Assembly (NCBI RefSeq): GCF_000739015.1
Contig: NZ_JPUG01000063.1
Coordinates: 1-64,000, forward strand
Length of the DNA: 64,000 nt
Reading direction: 5' to 3'
DNA from: Microvirga sp. BSC39
GTDB taxonomy: Bacteria; Pseudomonadota; Alphaproteobacteria; Rhizobiales; Beijerinckiaceae
Positions 17,387-26,520 of the stretch are shown one piece after another. A program made the position numbers and the translations under genes. Under the pieces are notes generated by a model. It had not been told where the DNA came from, made no database searches, and worked only from the letters and a program-made list of their open reading frames with translations. Numbering within the stretch: position 1 is the first letter of the stretch; each line of letters opens with the position of its first letter.

Positions 17387-18685
17387 TCAGTGGCTATTCA
17401 AGCGCTTCAGTGTCTCCAGGAGCCGCGTGCCAACCTCTATGGCTTGCTCTGCTGCGTCTGGATCAACGTCGAGGCTGTGTGAGGCCTGGTTCATCGCCTG
17501 CAGTGCGACCTCAAACTCACCCACGCCTTCCAGGGTGATCCCATCCCGCTCAACCTCCTGGAGCATAGGACCGATTCCTATGCTACCAATGCCTCGGCCG
17601 CGTGCTTGCAACAGCAAGCGCAACTCGCGCTCGATCTCAATCCGGAGCTTCACAGCCGACATTAAGGAGAATTCACGAGCCAACTCCTCGGCAGTCGGCA
17701 GGTTGCCTTGGAGCTGACTTGGAAGCGAGGGGGAGAGCCGATACTCAGCGACACCCATTGGTTTGGCGGAGTCGCGCAAGGCATACTCCACCACCACCGC
17801 ATTCTTGCCCTTGCAGAGGATGATCCCAATGCTCGGTCCGTCAGTTTCGTGACGAAGCTGGTCGTCGACGGCTGAGAGATAGAAGTTCATCTTCCCAGCG
17901 AACTCCGGCTTGAACTCCTCGATCTTGAGTTCAAGAACAACAAAACAGCGCAGGCGCAGATGGTAGAAAAGCAGATCGAGGTAGTAGTCCTGGCCACCCA
18001 CCTCGAGCGGATATTGGCTGCCGACGAACGCAAAGCCTTTGCCCAGTTCAAGGATGAGCAATCGGAGATGGTCCAGGAGGCTGCGCTCAAGTTCCCGCTC
18101 CGACATGTCTGGACCGAGTGCCAAGAAGTCGAAGCTGTAGGGATCCTTGACCAGCTCCCTAGCGAGCTCTGACTGGGGAGCGGGCAGGGTCCGCTCGAAG
18201 TTGGTAATGGCTTTGCCCTGGCGATGATACAGACCGCTTTCGATCTGGTGGACCAGGATGTTGCGGCTCCAGCCATGCTCAATGGCCTGACGGGCATACC
18301 AGAGACGCTCTGCCGGATCCTTCACGGCCTCGACCAAGCGAACATTGTGGCCCCACGGCAATCGTGCAACAACCTGTTGCACGATCTCCCGATCAGGATA
18401 GGCCTCGGCGAACGCCCGCATGTATTTGAGGTTTCGCCCCGAGAGGCCAGTCATCTCCGGGAATGCCCGCCGCAGATCTTCGCCGAGCCGATCGATCACG
18501 CGAGCGCCCCAGCCTTCTGTCGCCTGCCGGACAAGGATGTCACTGCCGATGCTCCAGTAGAGAAGGATCAGCTCCTGGTTGACCGCGATAGCAGACCGAA
18601 GGCGGGCGGCACGGATCCGCTCCTTCAGCTCACTCAGAAGTGCTGTGTATCCGTTGAGGTCCGGTGTGGGAGGTATACGCACCAT
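17387..18685 (-). CDS. DUF1016 (YhcG/PDDEXK) family nuclease
   Basis: The 432 residues match the YhcG-type DUF1016 family. The N-terminal domain (about 10-150) has LYWSIGSDILVRQATEGWGA and FPEMTGLSGRNLKYMRAFAEAYP, then LPWGHNV. The C-terminal PDDEXK nuclease domain (about 190-340) has YLDLLFYHLRLRCFVVLELK, providing D and E-x-K, then EFAGKMNFYLSAVDD. About 90 helical residues at the C-terminus exceed the usual length. Family members occur in mobile DNA and defence-related loci; the substrate is unsettled. It is a single minus-strand gene between a convergent unknown gene and the divergent recombinase. Confidence 0.85.
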   Translation of the reverse strand: MVRIPPTPDLNGYTALLSELKERIRAARLRSAIAVNQELILLYWSIGSDILVRQATEGWGARVIDRLGEDLRRAFPEMTGLSGRNLKYMRAFAEAYPDREIVQQVVARLPWGHNVRLVEAVKDPAERLWYARQAIEHGWSRNILVHQIESGLYHRQGKAITNFERTLPAPQSELARELVKDPYSFDFLALGPDMSERELERSLLDHLRLLILELGKGFAFVGSQYPLEVGGQDYYLDLLFYHLRLRCFVVLELKIEEFKPEFAGKMNFYLSAVDDQLRHETDGPSIGIILCKGKNAVVVEYALRDSAKPMGVAEYRLSPSLPSQLQGNLPTAEELAREFSLMSAVKLRIEIERELRLLLQARGRGIGSIGIGPMLQEVERDGITLEGVGEFEVALQAMNQASHSLDVDPDAAEQAIEVGTRLLETLKRLNSH

Positions 18686-18851
18686 GGCATGACTTTAGCA
18701 GGGGATGATGAGAATCGCTGTAGCCGAAAGCTGTTACTTTTTAGCCTCTGATCCAAGCTGATATTCAACGAGATAACATTTCGCATAATAAACGTTTTGA
18801 CAAGAAGTCCGTAACCGGTGCTGTGGCAAAGTCTTCCTTCAGGAGGAGCTC

Positions 18852-19811
18852 ATGCGCACCAATCACCGGCTGGCCCAGCTGTGGCTCGATGCCCTCGCGA
18901 CGGAACTCGGCTCCGCAGCCGGTACCATCGACACCTACACCGATGACCTCAACTGCTATCTCGCCTGGCTTGGCGGGAGAAGCCTCCGATTGGACGATGT
19001 CAGCCTTGAGCACGTTCGAGATTACATCGCCGGTCTCGATCAGCGGGGCTATGCCGGATCGACCATCGCCCGCCGTATCACAGTCATACGCAACCTGCAT
19101 CGGTTCCTGATCGCCGAGGAGCTCGGCTCCCGCGATCCCACGTCCACTATGCCGTCTATGAAGCGGCCCAGAAAGCTGCCCTTCGTCCTGTCGATTACCG
19201 AGACGGAAGGGCTTCTGGAGACTGCCCACAGGCTGGCGGCCGATCCTTCGGTCGGCCTTTATCGGCAGGCTGGCTATGCCCGACGGGCTGCTCTGTTCGA
19301 GACGCTCTATGCCTCCGGCATGCGCATCAGCGAGGCGCTATCACTGCCCTCCGATGCCGCTCGCCCTGGCACCCGGATGCTGATGGTCCGCGGCAAGGGC
19401 GACAAGCAGCGGCTCGTGCCGCTTCATGAGCGGGCCATCGAGGCCATCACCCACTGGCAGAAACTAGCGGCCGAGTATTCCGGGGGAAGGCCGACCCAGT
19501 GGCTGTTCCACTCCGTCCGCAACGGCACCAAGGCTCTGACGCGTCAAGCCGCCCTGCTCGAAATCAAGGAAGCTGCTGTGGCGGCTGGGCTGGCTAGCCC
19601 GGACCGGGTCTCCCCTCACGTCCTGCGGCATGCCTTTGCCACTCACATGCACTCAGGCGGCACTGACTTGCGCGTGCTACAGGAGCTTCTGGGGCATGCC
19701 GGCATCGAGACCACCCAGATCTACACCCACCTGGACACCTCCCGCCTCCACCAGATGGTCGGCGACCTCCATCCGCTGAATGAGGAGGAGCGCACCGACC
19801 AGTGGTCGTGA
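18852..19811 (+). CDS. XerC/XerD-type tyrosine recombinase
   Basis: A 319-residue tyrosine recombinase. The N-terminal SAM-like core-binding domain spans about residues 5-95 (TIDTYTDDLNCYLAWLG). The catalytic domain has R158 (YASGMRISEAL), K182 (RGKGDKQR), H256 and R259 (SPHVLRHAFATH), H282 (LLGHAGIETTQ) and Y291 (IYTHLD). This is the full catalytic set. Length and motif spacing match chromosomal XerC/XerD, which resolve replichore dimers at dif, rather than a phage integrase. No tRNA or att site was recognised beside it. AGGAG lies a few bases before the ATG. Confidence 0.88.
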   Translation: MRTNHRLAQLWLDALATELGSAAGTIDTYTDDLNCYLAWLGGRSLRLDDVSLEHVRDYIAGLDQRGYAGSTIARRITVIRNLHRFLIAEELGSRDPTSTMPSMKRPRKLPFVLSITETEGLLETAHRLAADPSVGLYRQAGYARRAALFETLYASGMRISEALSLPSDAARPGTRMLMVRGKGDKQRLVPLHERAIEAITHWQKLAAEYSGGRPTQWLFHSVRNGTKALTRQAALLEIKEAAVAAGLASPDRVSPHVLRHAFATHMHSGGTDLRVLQELLGHAGIETTQIYTHLDTSRLHQMVGDLHPLNEEERTDQWS

Positions 19812-19855
19812 TTGGCTTGTCGACATGGGACGACCAGAACGGAAATGTGTCCGGT

Positions 19856-21241
19856 TCAGCCAGCTGCCGCTTGGCCGGCGACGCGGCCGAGGCCAACAGC
19901 TGTCAAAAGACCGTTGCCGGACAGATAACCTTCCGCCCTGGAGCCTGACACTCCGCAGGCTGCGCCTCCGACGGCATACAGATTGGGCAGCAAAGACCCA
20001 TCCTGGCGGACCACCTGAGCATTCCGGTCAACAACAAGGCCCCCTTGCGTATGGAACAGCGCGCCGGTGACCTTTACGCCGTGGAACGGTGGCCGCAACG
20101 GCGGCGATCCGGCGAAGCTCCGCCCGAAGCCGTCGGTCCGGTTCTTGTGCTTGAGCCCGTCGACCTCGTTCACGGTCATCTCCAGCCTGTCGTGGGGAAC
20201 CCCCATCTGCCGCGCCAATTCCTCGATGGTCTCCGCAGCCAGCACTGCCCCGACCGCCTCCGCCTGTCGAAAGTCCTCGAACTGCCGGGCGATGCCGGCA
20301 ATGCGCGCATCGAAGACCGTCCAGGCCAGCCCCTCAGGCTGCCGCAGCACGACGGCCGCCTGCTCTGAATAGCCATGGCTTTCGTCGGAGAAGCGCTCGC
20401 CGCGCAGGTTCACCTGGAAACCACCCTCGGTGATCGTCGCCCAGGTGATAAGGATGCCATGCGGATGTGCGACCGACCCGTGACCCTGATGGCCCGACAG
20501 GTGCCGCGTGGCGGCCCCCAGCGTCTGGCCCCAGAGCAGCGCGTCGCCCTGGTTGCCCTCGTGACCGAAATATAGCGCGGTGCCGAGTTCGGGAATGTGG
20601 CGCCGCACAAGATCCTTATTGCCGCCATACCCGTTGCAGGCGAGGATCAGCGCGCCGCACCCGATGCGCTCCTGCGAGCGGTCAGGGCGTTCGATGGCCA
20701 CGCCAGCGATGCTGCCATCAGACCGCGCGAACAAGGACGTGACATGGGCGTCGCAGAGGATGTCGACGCCGGTCCCCGCGGCCGCCTCGCGCAGCCGGTC
20801 GATCAACTCGCCGCCGGACCGGCTCGGCAGCCCGTGCATGCGGCAGACGGAATGGCCTGGATAGCGGAAGTCCTCGATGAGCGAGAACGGCAAGCCATGC
20901 CGGTCGGCCAACCACTCGACCGCAGGTCCGACAGCCCCCGCTACCGTCTCGACCAGACCTGGATCTGGTTCGTCGTTCGCTTTGGCGAGGATGTCACGCC
21001 CGTACAGCGCAGGGCTGTCGGCGATGCCCGCCTGCCGCTGCCAGCGGGTGTCGGCGGCTGGGATCAGCCCGGCTGAGAGCGCGGTCGAGCCGCGGGGCAC
21101 CGGGTCACGCTCAAGGACAAGCACGTCCCGCCCTGCCTCCCGCGCCGACAGGGCTGCGACGAGACCCGCAGCGCCAGCGCCGATGATGACGACCGCAATC
21201 TCTACGTCGAAGGCGACGCCCTCCGCAGAAAGTATACTCAT
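19856..21241 (-). CDS. FAD-dependent oxidoreductase (fumarate reductase/succinate dehydrogenase flavoprotein type)
   Basis: The 461-residue product from ATG 21241 has a dinucleotide-binding N-terminus (VVIIGAGAAGLVAALSAREAG) and LERDPVPRGSTALSAG, typical of the FAD_binding_2 family. GGYGGNKDLVRRHIPELG and the C-terminal GGAACGVSGSRAEGYLSGNGLLTA complete the FAD site. There is no Tat signal or heme domain, so it is cytoplasmic. Family members reduce or dehydrogenate C-C bonds of unsaturated acids or ketones. It is the last gene of the catabolic operon, its ATG overlapping the hydrolase stop as ATGA. Substrate unknown; a saturation or desaturation step on the pathway acid or imide is plausible. 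Confidence 0.8.
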   Translation of the reverse strand: MSILSAEGVAFDVEIAVVIIGAGAAGLVAALSAREAGRDVLVLERDPVPRGSTALSAGLIPAADTRWQRQAGIADSPALYGRDILAKANDEPDPGLVETVAGAVGPAVEWLADRHGLPFSLIEDFRYPGHSVCRMHGLPSRSGGELIDRLREAAAGTGVDILCDAHVTSLFARSDGSIAGVAIERPDRSQERIGCGALILACNGYGGNKDLVRRHIPELGTALYFGHEGNQGDALLWGQTLGAATRHLSGHQGHGSVAHPHGILITWATITEGGFQVNLRGERFSDESHGYSEQAAVVLRQPEGLAWTVFDARIAGIARQFEDFRQAEAVGAVLAAETIEELARQMGVPHDRLEMTVNEVDGLKHKNRTDGFGRSFAGSPPLRPPFHGVKVTGALFHTQGGLVVDRNAQVVRQDGSLLPNLYAVGGAACGVSGSRAEGYLSGNGLLTAVGLGRVAGQAAAG

Positions 21242-21852
21242 GCGGCTTCGATCTCTCTCATGACCTCGGAGATGGAGGCGATGCGGCATACCGGTCGCAA
21301 CGCATCGATGGCCGTGGCATGCACGGCGGGCGAGAAGGCTGCGCAGCCGTCCTCCAGGACGGTGGTTTCGAAATCACGCACATGCGCGTCGCGCACGGTC
21401 GATGCGACGCCACCATTCGTGACGATGCCGCAGACAAGCAGCCGTTCGATGCCGCATTTGCGCAGCACCCATTCAAGCCGCGTCATATAGAAGGCCGAAT
21501 AGGCGATCTTCTCCACGCTCAGATCCGCTGGCTGCAGGACGTCGACAAGCTGATGCCCCCATGCGCCGGGCAGGAAGTCACCCTTCCTGAGGAAGGGCCG
21601 GAGCTGCTTGAGATGCGGCGAGATCAGCGGCTCGCCACCTTTTGCAGGTACCAGGGTAAACTGTGTCGAGACGACGTAGCCGCCCTTGGCGCGCAGCAGG
21701 TCGGTAAGCGGCTTCAACCGCTCCGGTAGAGCGGCAATTTCAGGCGCGCCCTGCCCCGCCCGGCCATAAGCCCCATCCGCATGGAGGAAATCGTTCTGGA
21801 GATCGACGACGACAAGCGCCGTGTGCCCCACCGGAATTGCAGCCTCGCTCAT
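21238..21852 (-). CDS. Isochorismatase-family hydrolase lacking the usual cysteine
   Basis: The 204-residue protein has the isochorismatase/nicotinamidase fold: LVVVDLQNDFLHADGA with D17, SVEKIAYSAF with K115, and the signature helix VTNGGVASTVRDAHVRDF. In the family the nucleophilic Cys follows T-N-x in this last motif (for example TNVCVESTARDA). Here that place is Gly148, so the classical Asp-Lys-Cys triad is broken; the nearest cysteine is C141. Relatives hydrolyse amides such as maleamate, N-carbamoylsarcosine or biuret. It sits between hydantoinase A and the flavoprotein with four-base overlaps on both sides, so an amide or ring-opening product is the expected ligand, but activity is uncertain. 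Confidence 0.8.
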   Translation of the reverse strand: MSEAAIPVGHTALVVVDLQNDFLHADGAYGRAGQGAPEIAALPERLKPLTDLLRAKGGYVVSTQFTLVPAKGGEPLISPHLKQLRPFLRKGDFLPGAWGHQLVDVLQPADLSVEKIAYSAFYMTRLEWVLRKCGIERLLVCGIVTNGGVASTVRDAHVRDFETTVLEDGCAAFSPAVHATAIDALRPVCRIASISEVMREIEAA

Positions 21853-23912
21853 GCAGCGCGCTCCACGATGACGTTACCAAAATCATCGACCCGCGCCGTC
21901 AGATCAGGATCGATGACAGTGGTCGCGTCCGGCTGCTCGAGAATTGCCGGTCCGTGCACGACAACTCCGACCGGAAGGTCCAGGCGCGCATAGATTGCGG
22001 TGTCGTGCCAACCACCGTCAAACCACACCGGACGGCTGCCGAGCCTGGCCTTCTCGACGCTTGCCGAGGCGTCTGGCGCAAGGGCTGCGAGATCGAAATG
22101 AGGCCTGCGCCCCACTGCAGCCGTACGCAAATTGACGATCTTAGCCGGCACGCCCGGGAGCAGACGGCTGAACGATGCCTGATAGGCCCGCTCGAAGGCC
22201 TCTCGGACGGTCGACGGATTGACCCGTGTCGTCCCGTTCTCAACCGAAACGGGGAGCGGCACACTCACCGTGTGAGTCTGGCCTACATAATGCATGTCGA
22301 GCTCGAACAGGATGTCAATCCGCTCGACGGAGAGACCCGCCTCCTCGACGACTGCACGAGACGCTTCCGCCTCCTTGACCATCCGGTGATCGAGGGCCTC
22401 GGCGTCCAGATTGTCGAGGAGCAGATTGATCGTCTGCACTTGGTCGTGGCGGATGTCGGCGATAACGCAACCGAGCGCGGAGGTCACGCCCGGATAGCGC
22501 GGCACGAGCGCGGCCTTCAATCCCACGTCCTTGATCAGCGCTCCGACATGCAAGGCTCCGCCGCCCCCGAATGGCACCGCCGCGAACCGGCCCGGATCGT
22601 GCCCACGCTCGATCGACACGAGACGGATGGCACCGGCCATTTTGCCGTTCGCAACCCGCACGATCGCCTCGGCAGCTTGCATGGGATCAAGCCCCAGAGG
22701 CTCCGCCACATGCTTTGCGATGGCGGCCTTGGCCGCGTCGACATCAAGGCGCGCAAGCTTGCCGCCGATGGGGCGCTCCGCGTTGATGCGTCCCAGCACC
22801 ACATTGGCGTCGGTGAGCGTCGGACGGGTGTTGCCCTGCCCATACGCCACCGGACCCGGGCGCGAGCCGGCGCTCTCAGGCCCGACCTGAAGCAGTCCGC
22901 CCGCGTCGACGTTAGCAATCGAGCCGCCGCCTGCACCGATGGTACTGATCTCGATCATCGGCGTGCGGATGACGAGACCAAAATCGATGGTCGTCTGGGC
23001 TGCGAGGGCGGTCTCGCCGTCGACCACGATCGACACATCGAACGAGGTTCCACCGAGATCGCCCGTGATCACATCCGGGAAGCCCGCCGCCTCCGCGATG
23101 GCCGCCGCGGCGATCACGCCGGCAGCGGGGCCGGACAGGGCCGTGCGCACCGGAAGGCGCCGGGCGGTTGCGGTCGACATGACGCCGCCATTCGACTGCA
23201 CGATGTGGAAGCGTCCGGCAAATTTCTCCTGCGCGAGCGCATGATCGAGCTTGCCGAGATAGCTGCCGACTACGGGTTGAAGGTAGGCGTTGAGTGCCGT
23301 CGTCGAGGTGCGCTCGAACTCACGGATCTCAGGCAAGATCCGGGCTGAACACTCGACATTTTCGTTCGGCCAAACCTCCCGTGCTGTGGCCAGCGCCTTG
23401 AACTCGTTCGCAGGATTGGCATAGGCGTTGATGAACACGATGGCGAGAGCCTCCGCGCCGCGCGAAAGCAGCGTCCTGGCAACCTCCCTGATCTCTTCCG
23501 GATCGATCTCCTCACGGATGGCTCCGTCCGCCATGGTGCGCTCGCCGACTTCGAGGCGTAGGTCGCGGTCAACCACAGGCACGAAGTCGCCCCACAATCC
23601 CCAGGTATGGCGGCGATCGCGGCGACGCATCTCGAGCACGTCCCGGAACCCGCGCGTCGTGATGAGGCCAATGCGCGCGCCCTTGCGCTCAAGAAGCGCG
23701 TTGGTGCCTACGGTCGTGCCGTGCACGATGGAGCCGAGCTGCGCGAGGGGCCCGAACGTCTTCAGCCCCTCGAGGAAACCGATTGCCTCGTCTCCCCGAT
23801 TGGACGGCACCTTCGCCGTACGGAACCGTGCTGCATCCTCGTCGTAGTAGAATAGATCCGTGAAGGTCCCGCCCACGTCCACCCCGACAATCTTCCCTAC
23901 GATAGCGTTCAT
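21849..23912 (-). CDS. hyuA: Hydantoinase/oxoprolinase subunit A (HyuA)
   Basis: This 687-residue protein is the ATP-binding subunit of the hydantoinase/5-oxoprolinase family, which hydrolyses cyclic amides or, in related enzymes, carboxylates ketones. The N-terminus GVDVGGTFTDLFYYDE is the actin-like phosphate-binding loop. HGTTVGTNALLERKGARIGLITTRGFRD (about 64-91) and GDLGGTSFDVSIV (second phosphate loop) are further signatures, and GAGGGSIANVDAGG and FGGGGALHVG follow. The length is normal for the family. It overlaps hyuB by ATGA, so the two should form a complex. The substrate cannot be read from sequence; the context points to a cyclic amide or imide. Confidence 0.92.
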   Translation of the reverse strand: MNAIVGKIVGVDVGGTFTDLFYYDEDAARFRTAKVPSNRGDEAIGFLEGLKTFGPLAQLGSIVHGTTVGTNALLERKGARIGLITTRGFRDVLEMRRRDRRHTWGLWGDFVPVVDRDLRLEVGERTMADGAIREEIDPEEIREVARTLLSRGAEALAIVFINAYANPANEFKALATAREVWPNENVECSARILPEIREFERTSTTALNAYLQPVVGSYLGKLDHALAQEKFAGRFHIVQSNGGVMSTATARRLPVRTALSGPAAGVIAAAAIAEAAGFPDVITGDLGGTSFDVSIVVDGETALAAQTTIDFGLVIRTPMIEISTIGAGGGSIANVDAGGLLQVGPESAGSRPGPVAYGQGNTRPTLTDANVVLGRINAERPIGGKLARLDVDAAKAAIAKHVAEPLGLDPMQAAEAIVRVANGKMAGAIRLVSIERGHDPGRFAAVPFGGGGALHVGALIKDVGLKAALVPRYPGVTSALGCVIADIRHDQVQTINLLLDNLDAEALDHRMVKEAEASRAVVEEAGLSVERIDILFELDMHYVGQTHTVSVPLPVSVENGTTRVNPSTVREAFERAYQASFSRLLPGVPAKIVNLRTAAVGRRPHFDLAALAPDASASVEKARLGSRPVWFDGGWHDTAIYARLDLPVGVVVHGPAILEQPDATTVIDPDLTARVDDFGNVIVERAA

Positions 23913-25642
23913 GCCGCCGCTCCCTTTCTCAGAGCGACGGTCGCGCTCTCGTCCACCTCACCATCGTCCTTGACGACAACACCGTAGTCGCGGGACGCTG
24001 TCTGGGCGCTGACATAGCCCAGCCGCACGTCGCGGGCGACGCGCTGCGGGTCGCGCCGGAGAGGATTGCCCCACCCGCCTCCGCCGGGCGATTCCAGACG
24101 GACGCGCTGACCGGCACGGATCTTTACATTCGCGACCTTGGACGCCATCGGTGGCGAGCGCTCACCCTGATCCGTCTGCCAGGAGAACTGGTTCAGGGAC
24201 GCGGGCAGGCCACCTGACACTCCGAACGGCGCGAACCTGCCGCGCTCGCCTAGGAGGAAAACGTCCGCATCGGTCAGTGACTCAATCTCATAGATCGCGC
24301 CCACGCCGCCGCGATGGGTTCCCGCTCCGGCGGAATCCGGACGCAGAGCCCATTGGGTGAACATGACCGGATAGGCCGCTTCCAGAATCTCGGCAGGCGG
24401 GATCGTGGCAGTCGAGATCGGGTTGTTGGCGTGGCTCAGCCCATCGCTCTCTGGATTGCCGCCGAGGCCGCCGCCGAAGAACGAGAACATCACCCAGCGT
24501 GAACCGTCCTGGCGATAACCCGCAAGAGACAAGGCATTGATTGTGCCGAACGGGCCAGCTGTGGCACGGCTCGGATCTGCCTTCGCCAACGCGCCGAAAA
24601 CGATGCCAATGACGCGCAGGATCGTCTCCGTGTATCCTCCAACGGGTTTCGGTGGCCTGACGCCAAGGAGGGTCGTGCTCGGAATCATGAAGGTGATTGG
24701 CCGCAGGCATCCAGCGTTGGCCGGCACGTCGGTGAAGACGTGCTTGAGGGCAACATAGCAGCAGGCGACCGCTGTCGAGTAGGCGATGTTGAGTGGTCCT
24801 GCACAAGGCGCAGATGAGCGCGAGAAGTCCAGCGTCATGGAATCGCCCGCGACGGTCAGGTCTAGCGCGATCGTGAGCCGCTCGTCGGTGATACCATCGT
24901 TGTCGAGATAGTCCTCGAAAGAGTAGGTACCGTTCGGAAGGGCGCTAATGGCCGCGCGCATCATCGCCTCCGCTCGATCCGAAAAGGCGTCGAAAGCGAT
25001 CGCGACGATCGTGTCGCCATACTCGTTGAGAAGCTCAGTCAGGCGCCGCTCCCCTAGATCCAACGCGTTAAGCTGGCCATTGAGGTCGCCGTAATTCGAT
25101 ACCGGCACCCGGGTGTTGGCCGAAAGGATCGCCATGATGTCCTCGTTCATCACCCCGGCTCGAATGAGCTTCACGGGCGGAAAGCGCACGCCTTCCTGGA
25201 AGCTCTCGGTCGCCTGCGCATTGAAGCCGCCCGGCACGTTGCCGCCGATGTCGAGCCAATGGCCGACAGAGGCGAGCCAACAGTAGAGCTTCCCGTCCCG
25301 GAAGATTGGGCGCACGAGACGGAAGTCGTTCAGGTGCGTGCCGCCGTCATAGGGGTCGTTGAACAGGAAGGTGTCGCCAGGTTCCAGGCCTCCTTCCCGT
25401 TCGACCTTGTCGATCACGGCCTTCACGGCGAATGCCATGGCGCCGACGAAAATCGGCAGTCCTTTGGTGCCCTGCACAAGGGTGGCACCGGTAATTGGGT
25501 GATAAAGCCCATGGCAGGCGTCGCGGGCTTCCGCGATGATCGGGTTGAAGGCGGAGCGGTAGAGGGTCGCGTCCATCTCGTCCGCGATCTGCTCGAGGCG
25601 CCCTTTCAGAACGGCCAGAGTAACGGGATCGATGGCGCTCAT
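23909..25642 (-). CDS. hyuB: Hydantoinase/oxoprolinase subunit B (HyuB)
   Basis: This 577-residue partner of HyuA belongs to the hydantoinase B/oxoprolinase family (PF02538). Signatures are EQIADEMDATLYRSAFNPII near the N-terminus, DACHGLYHPITGATLVQG, FLFNDPYDGGTHLNDF, and RLESPGGGGWGNPLRRDP near the C-terminus. The family normally runs 550-590 residues. It lies between the C-C lyase gene and hyuA with four-base overlaps on both sides, implying translational coupling. Alternatives are N-methylhydantoinase, 5-oxoprolinase or a ketone-carboxylase-like subunit; no third (gamma) carboxylase subunit is present, which favours amide hydrolysis. Confidence 0.92.
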   Translation of the reverse strand: MSAIDPVTLAVLKGRLEQIADEMDATLYRSAFNPIIAEARDACHGLYHPITGATLVQGTKGLPIFVGAMAFAVKAVIDKVEREGGLEPGDTFLFNDPYDGGTHLNDFRLVRPIFRDGKLYCWLASVGHWLDIGGNVPGGFNAQATESFQEGVRFPPVKLIRAGVMNEDIMAILSANTRVPVSNYGDLNGQLNALDLGERRLTELLNEYGDTIVAIAFDAFSDRAEAMMRAAISALPNGTYSFEDYLDNDGITDERLTIALDLTVAGDSMTLDFSRSSAPCAGPLNIAYSTAVACCYVALKHVFTDVPANAGCLRPITFMIPSTTLLGVRPPKPVGGYTETILRVIGIVFGALAKADPSRATAGPFGTINALSLAGYRQDGSRWVMFSFFGGGLGGNPESDGLSHANNPISTATIPPAEILEAAYPVMFTQWALRPDSAGAGTHRGGVGAIYEIESLTDADVFLLGERGRFAPFGVSGGLPASLNQFSWQTDQGERSPPMASKVANVKIRAGQRVRLESPGGGGWGNPLRRDPQRVARDVRLGYVSAQTASRDYGVVVKDDGEVDESATVALRKGAAA

Positions 25643-26520
25643 TGGGCAGCCTCCTGGTCAAAGGACTCGTAGTGCTCGCCGAGCGCCAGCATCTCCGGGG
25701 TGCCGATGAGCTGATTCAGCGCCGTGAAATCGAACATGCGATCGCGGAAGGGCTCGTTGGTGCCGTGGGCGCGAAGTGACCTGTAATAGTCTTGGGCCGT
25801 GCGCGCGAGCGCGCGCACGATACCGCCCGGGAAGATCACAAGTCTGAAGCCGAGGTCTCCGAGATCTTGCGCGGAGGACAGAGGAGTCTCCCCGCCTTCA
25901 ACCATGTTGGCGAGGAGTGGACGCACCGCACCGAGTGAGGATGTGACCGCCGCGAGTTGTTCGCGGGTCTTCGGCGCCTCCACGAAAAGCACGTCAGCCC
26001 CGGCTTCGGCATAGAGCCGCGCCCGCTCGATGGCTGCCTCGAAGCCTTCGACAGCGACCGCATCGGTGCGGGCGACGATGACGGTCTCCTCCGAGACCCG
26101 TGCATCCACAGCGGCCTTGATCTTTCCGGCCATCTCGGCAGCCGGGATGATCGACTTGTCCTGAAGGTGGCCGCAACGCTTGGGATAGCTCTGGTCCTCG
26201 AGCTGGATGGCGGTGGCGCCGGCGCGTTCGAAGATCCGGACCGTGCGCTGGACGTTGAGAGCATTTCCGTAGCCGTTGTCGGCATCCACCACGAGCGGTG
26301 TCGGCACCCGGTCGCGCACCAGCGCGATGGTGTCGGCCACTTCGCTCATGGAGACGAGGCCGATATCAGGCCGTCCCAGCCGCGTATAAGCAATCGCCGC
26401 GCCCGATAGATACAGGGCCTCAAAACCCGCCTCTGCGGCAAGCGATGCGGTCATCGGGTCGTATACGCCAGGCGCAACGACGACCTGGTTCTGCAGCAGT
26501 CGTTCTCTGAGATTCATCAT
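25639..26520 (-). CDS. Isocitrate lyase/PEP mutase-family C-C lyase
   Basis: The 293-residue protein is a TIM-barrel enzyme of the ICL/PEPM superfamily. APGVYDPMTASLAAEAGFEALYLSG opens it; D79 and D81 in VVDADNGYGN and E108 in QLEDQ bind magnesium. The loop KRCGH (114-118) carries the cysteine used by the lyases of the family (isocitrate, 2-methylisocitrate and 2,3-dimethylmalate lyases) and absent from mutases. It is about the size of methylisocitrate and dimethylmalate lyases. The start is taken at ATG 26520, one of a tandem ATGATG overlapping the upstream stop; a GTG at 26526 is also possible. A 2-hydroxy diacid made by a dehydratase/hydratase in this locus is the likely substrate. Confidence 0.88.
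   Translation of the reverse strand: MMNLRERLLQNQVVVAPGVYDPMTASLAAEAGFEALYLSGAAIAYTRLGRPDIGLVSMSEVADTIALVRDRVPTPLVVDADNGYGNALNVQRTVRIFERAGATAIQLEDQSYPKRCGHLQDKSIIPAAEMAGKIKAAVDARVSEETVIVARTDAVAVEGFEAAIERARLYAEAGADVLFVEAPKTREQLAAVTSSLGAVRPLLANMVEGGETPLSSAQDLGDLGFRLVIFPGGIVRALARTAQDYYRSLRAHGTNEPFRDRMFDFTALNQLIGTPEMLALGEHYESFDQEAAQ

Noticed and set aside
18852..19811. Phage or island integrase with an att site
   Set aside because: Length and motifs fit XerC/XerD and no tRNA or repeat was seen beside it.
21837..23348. 503-codon plus-strand open frame
   Set aside because: It is the antisense shadow of hyuA, which has clear family motifs. The translated sequence is Arg/His-rich without domains.
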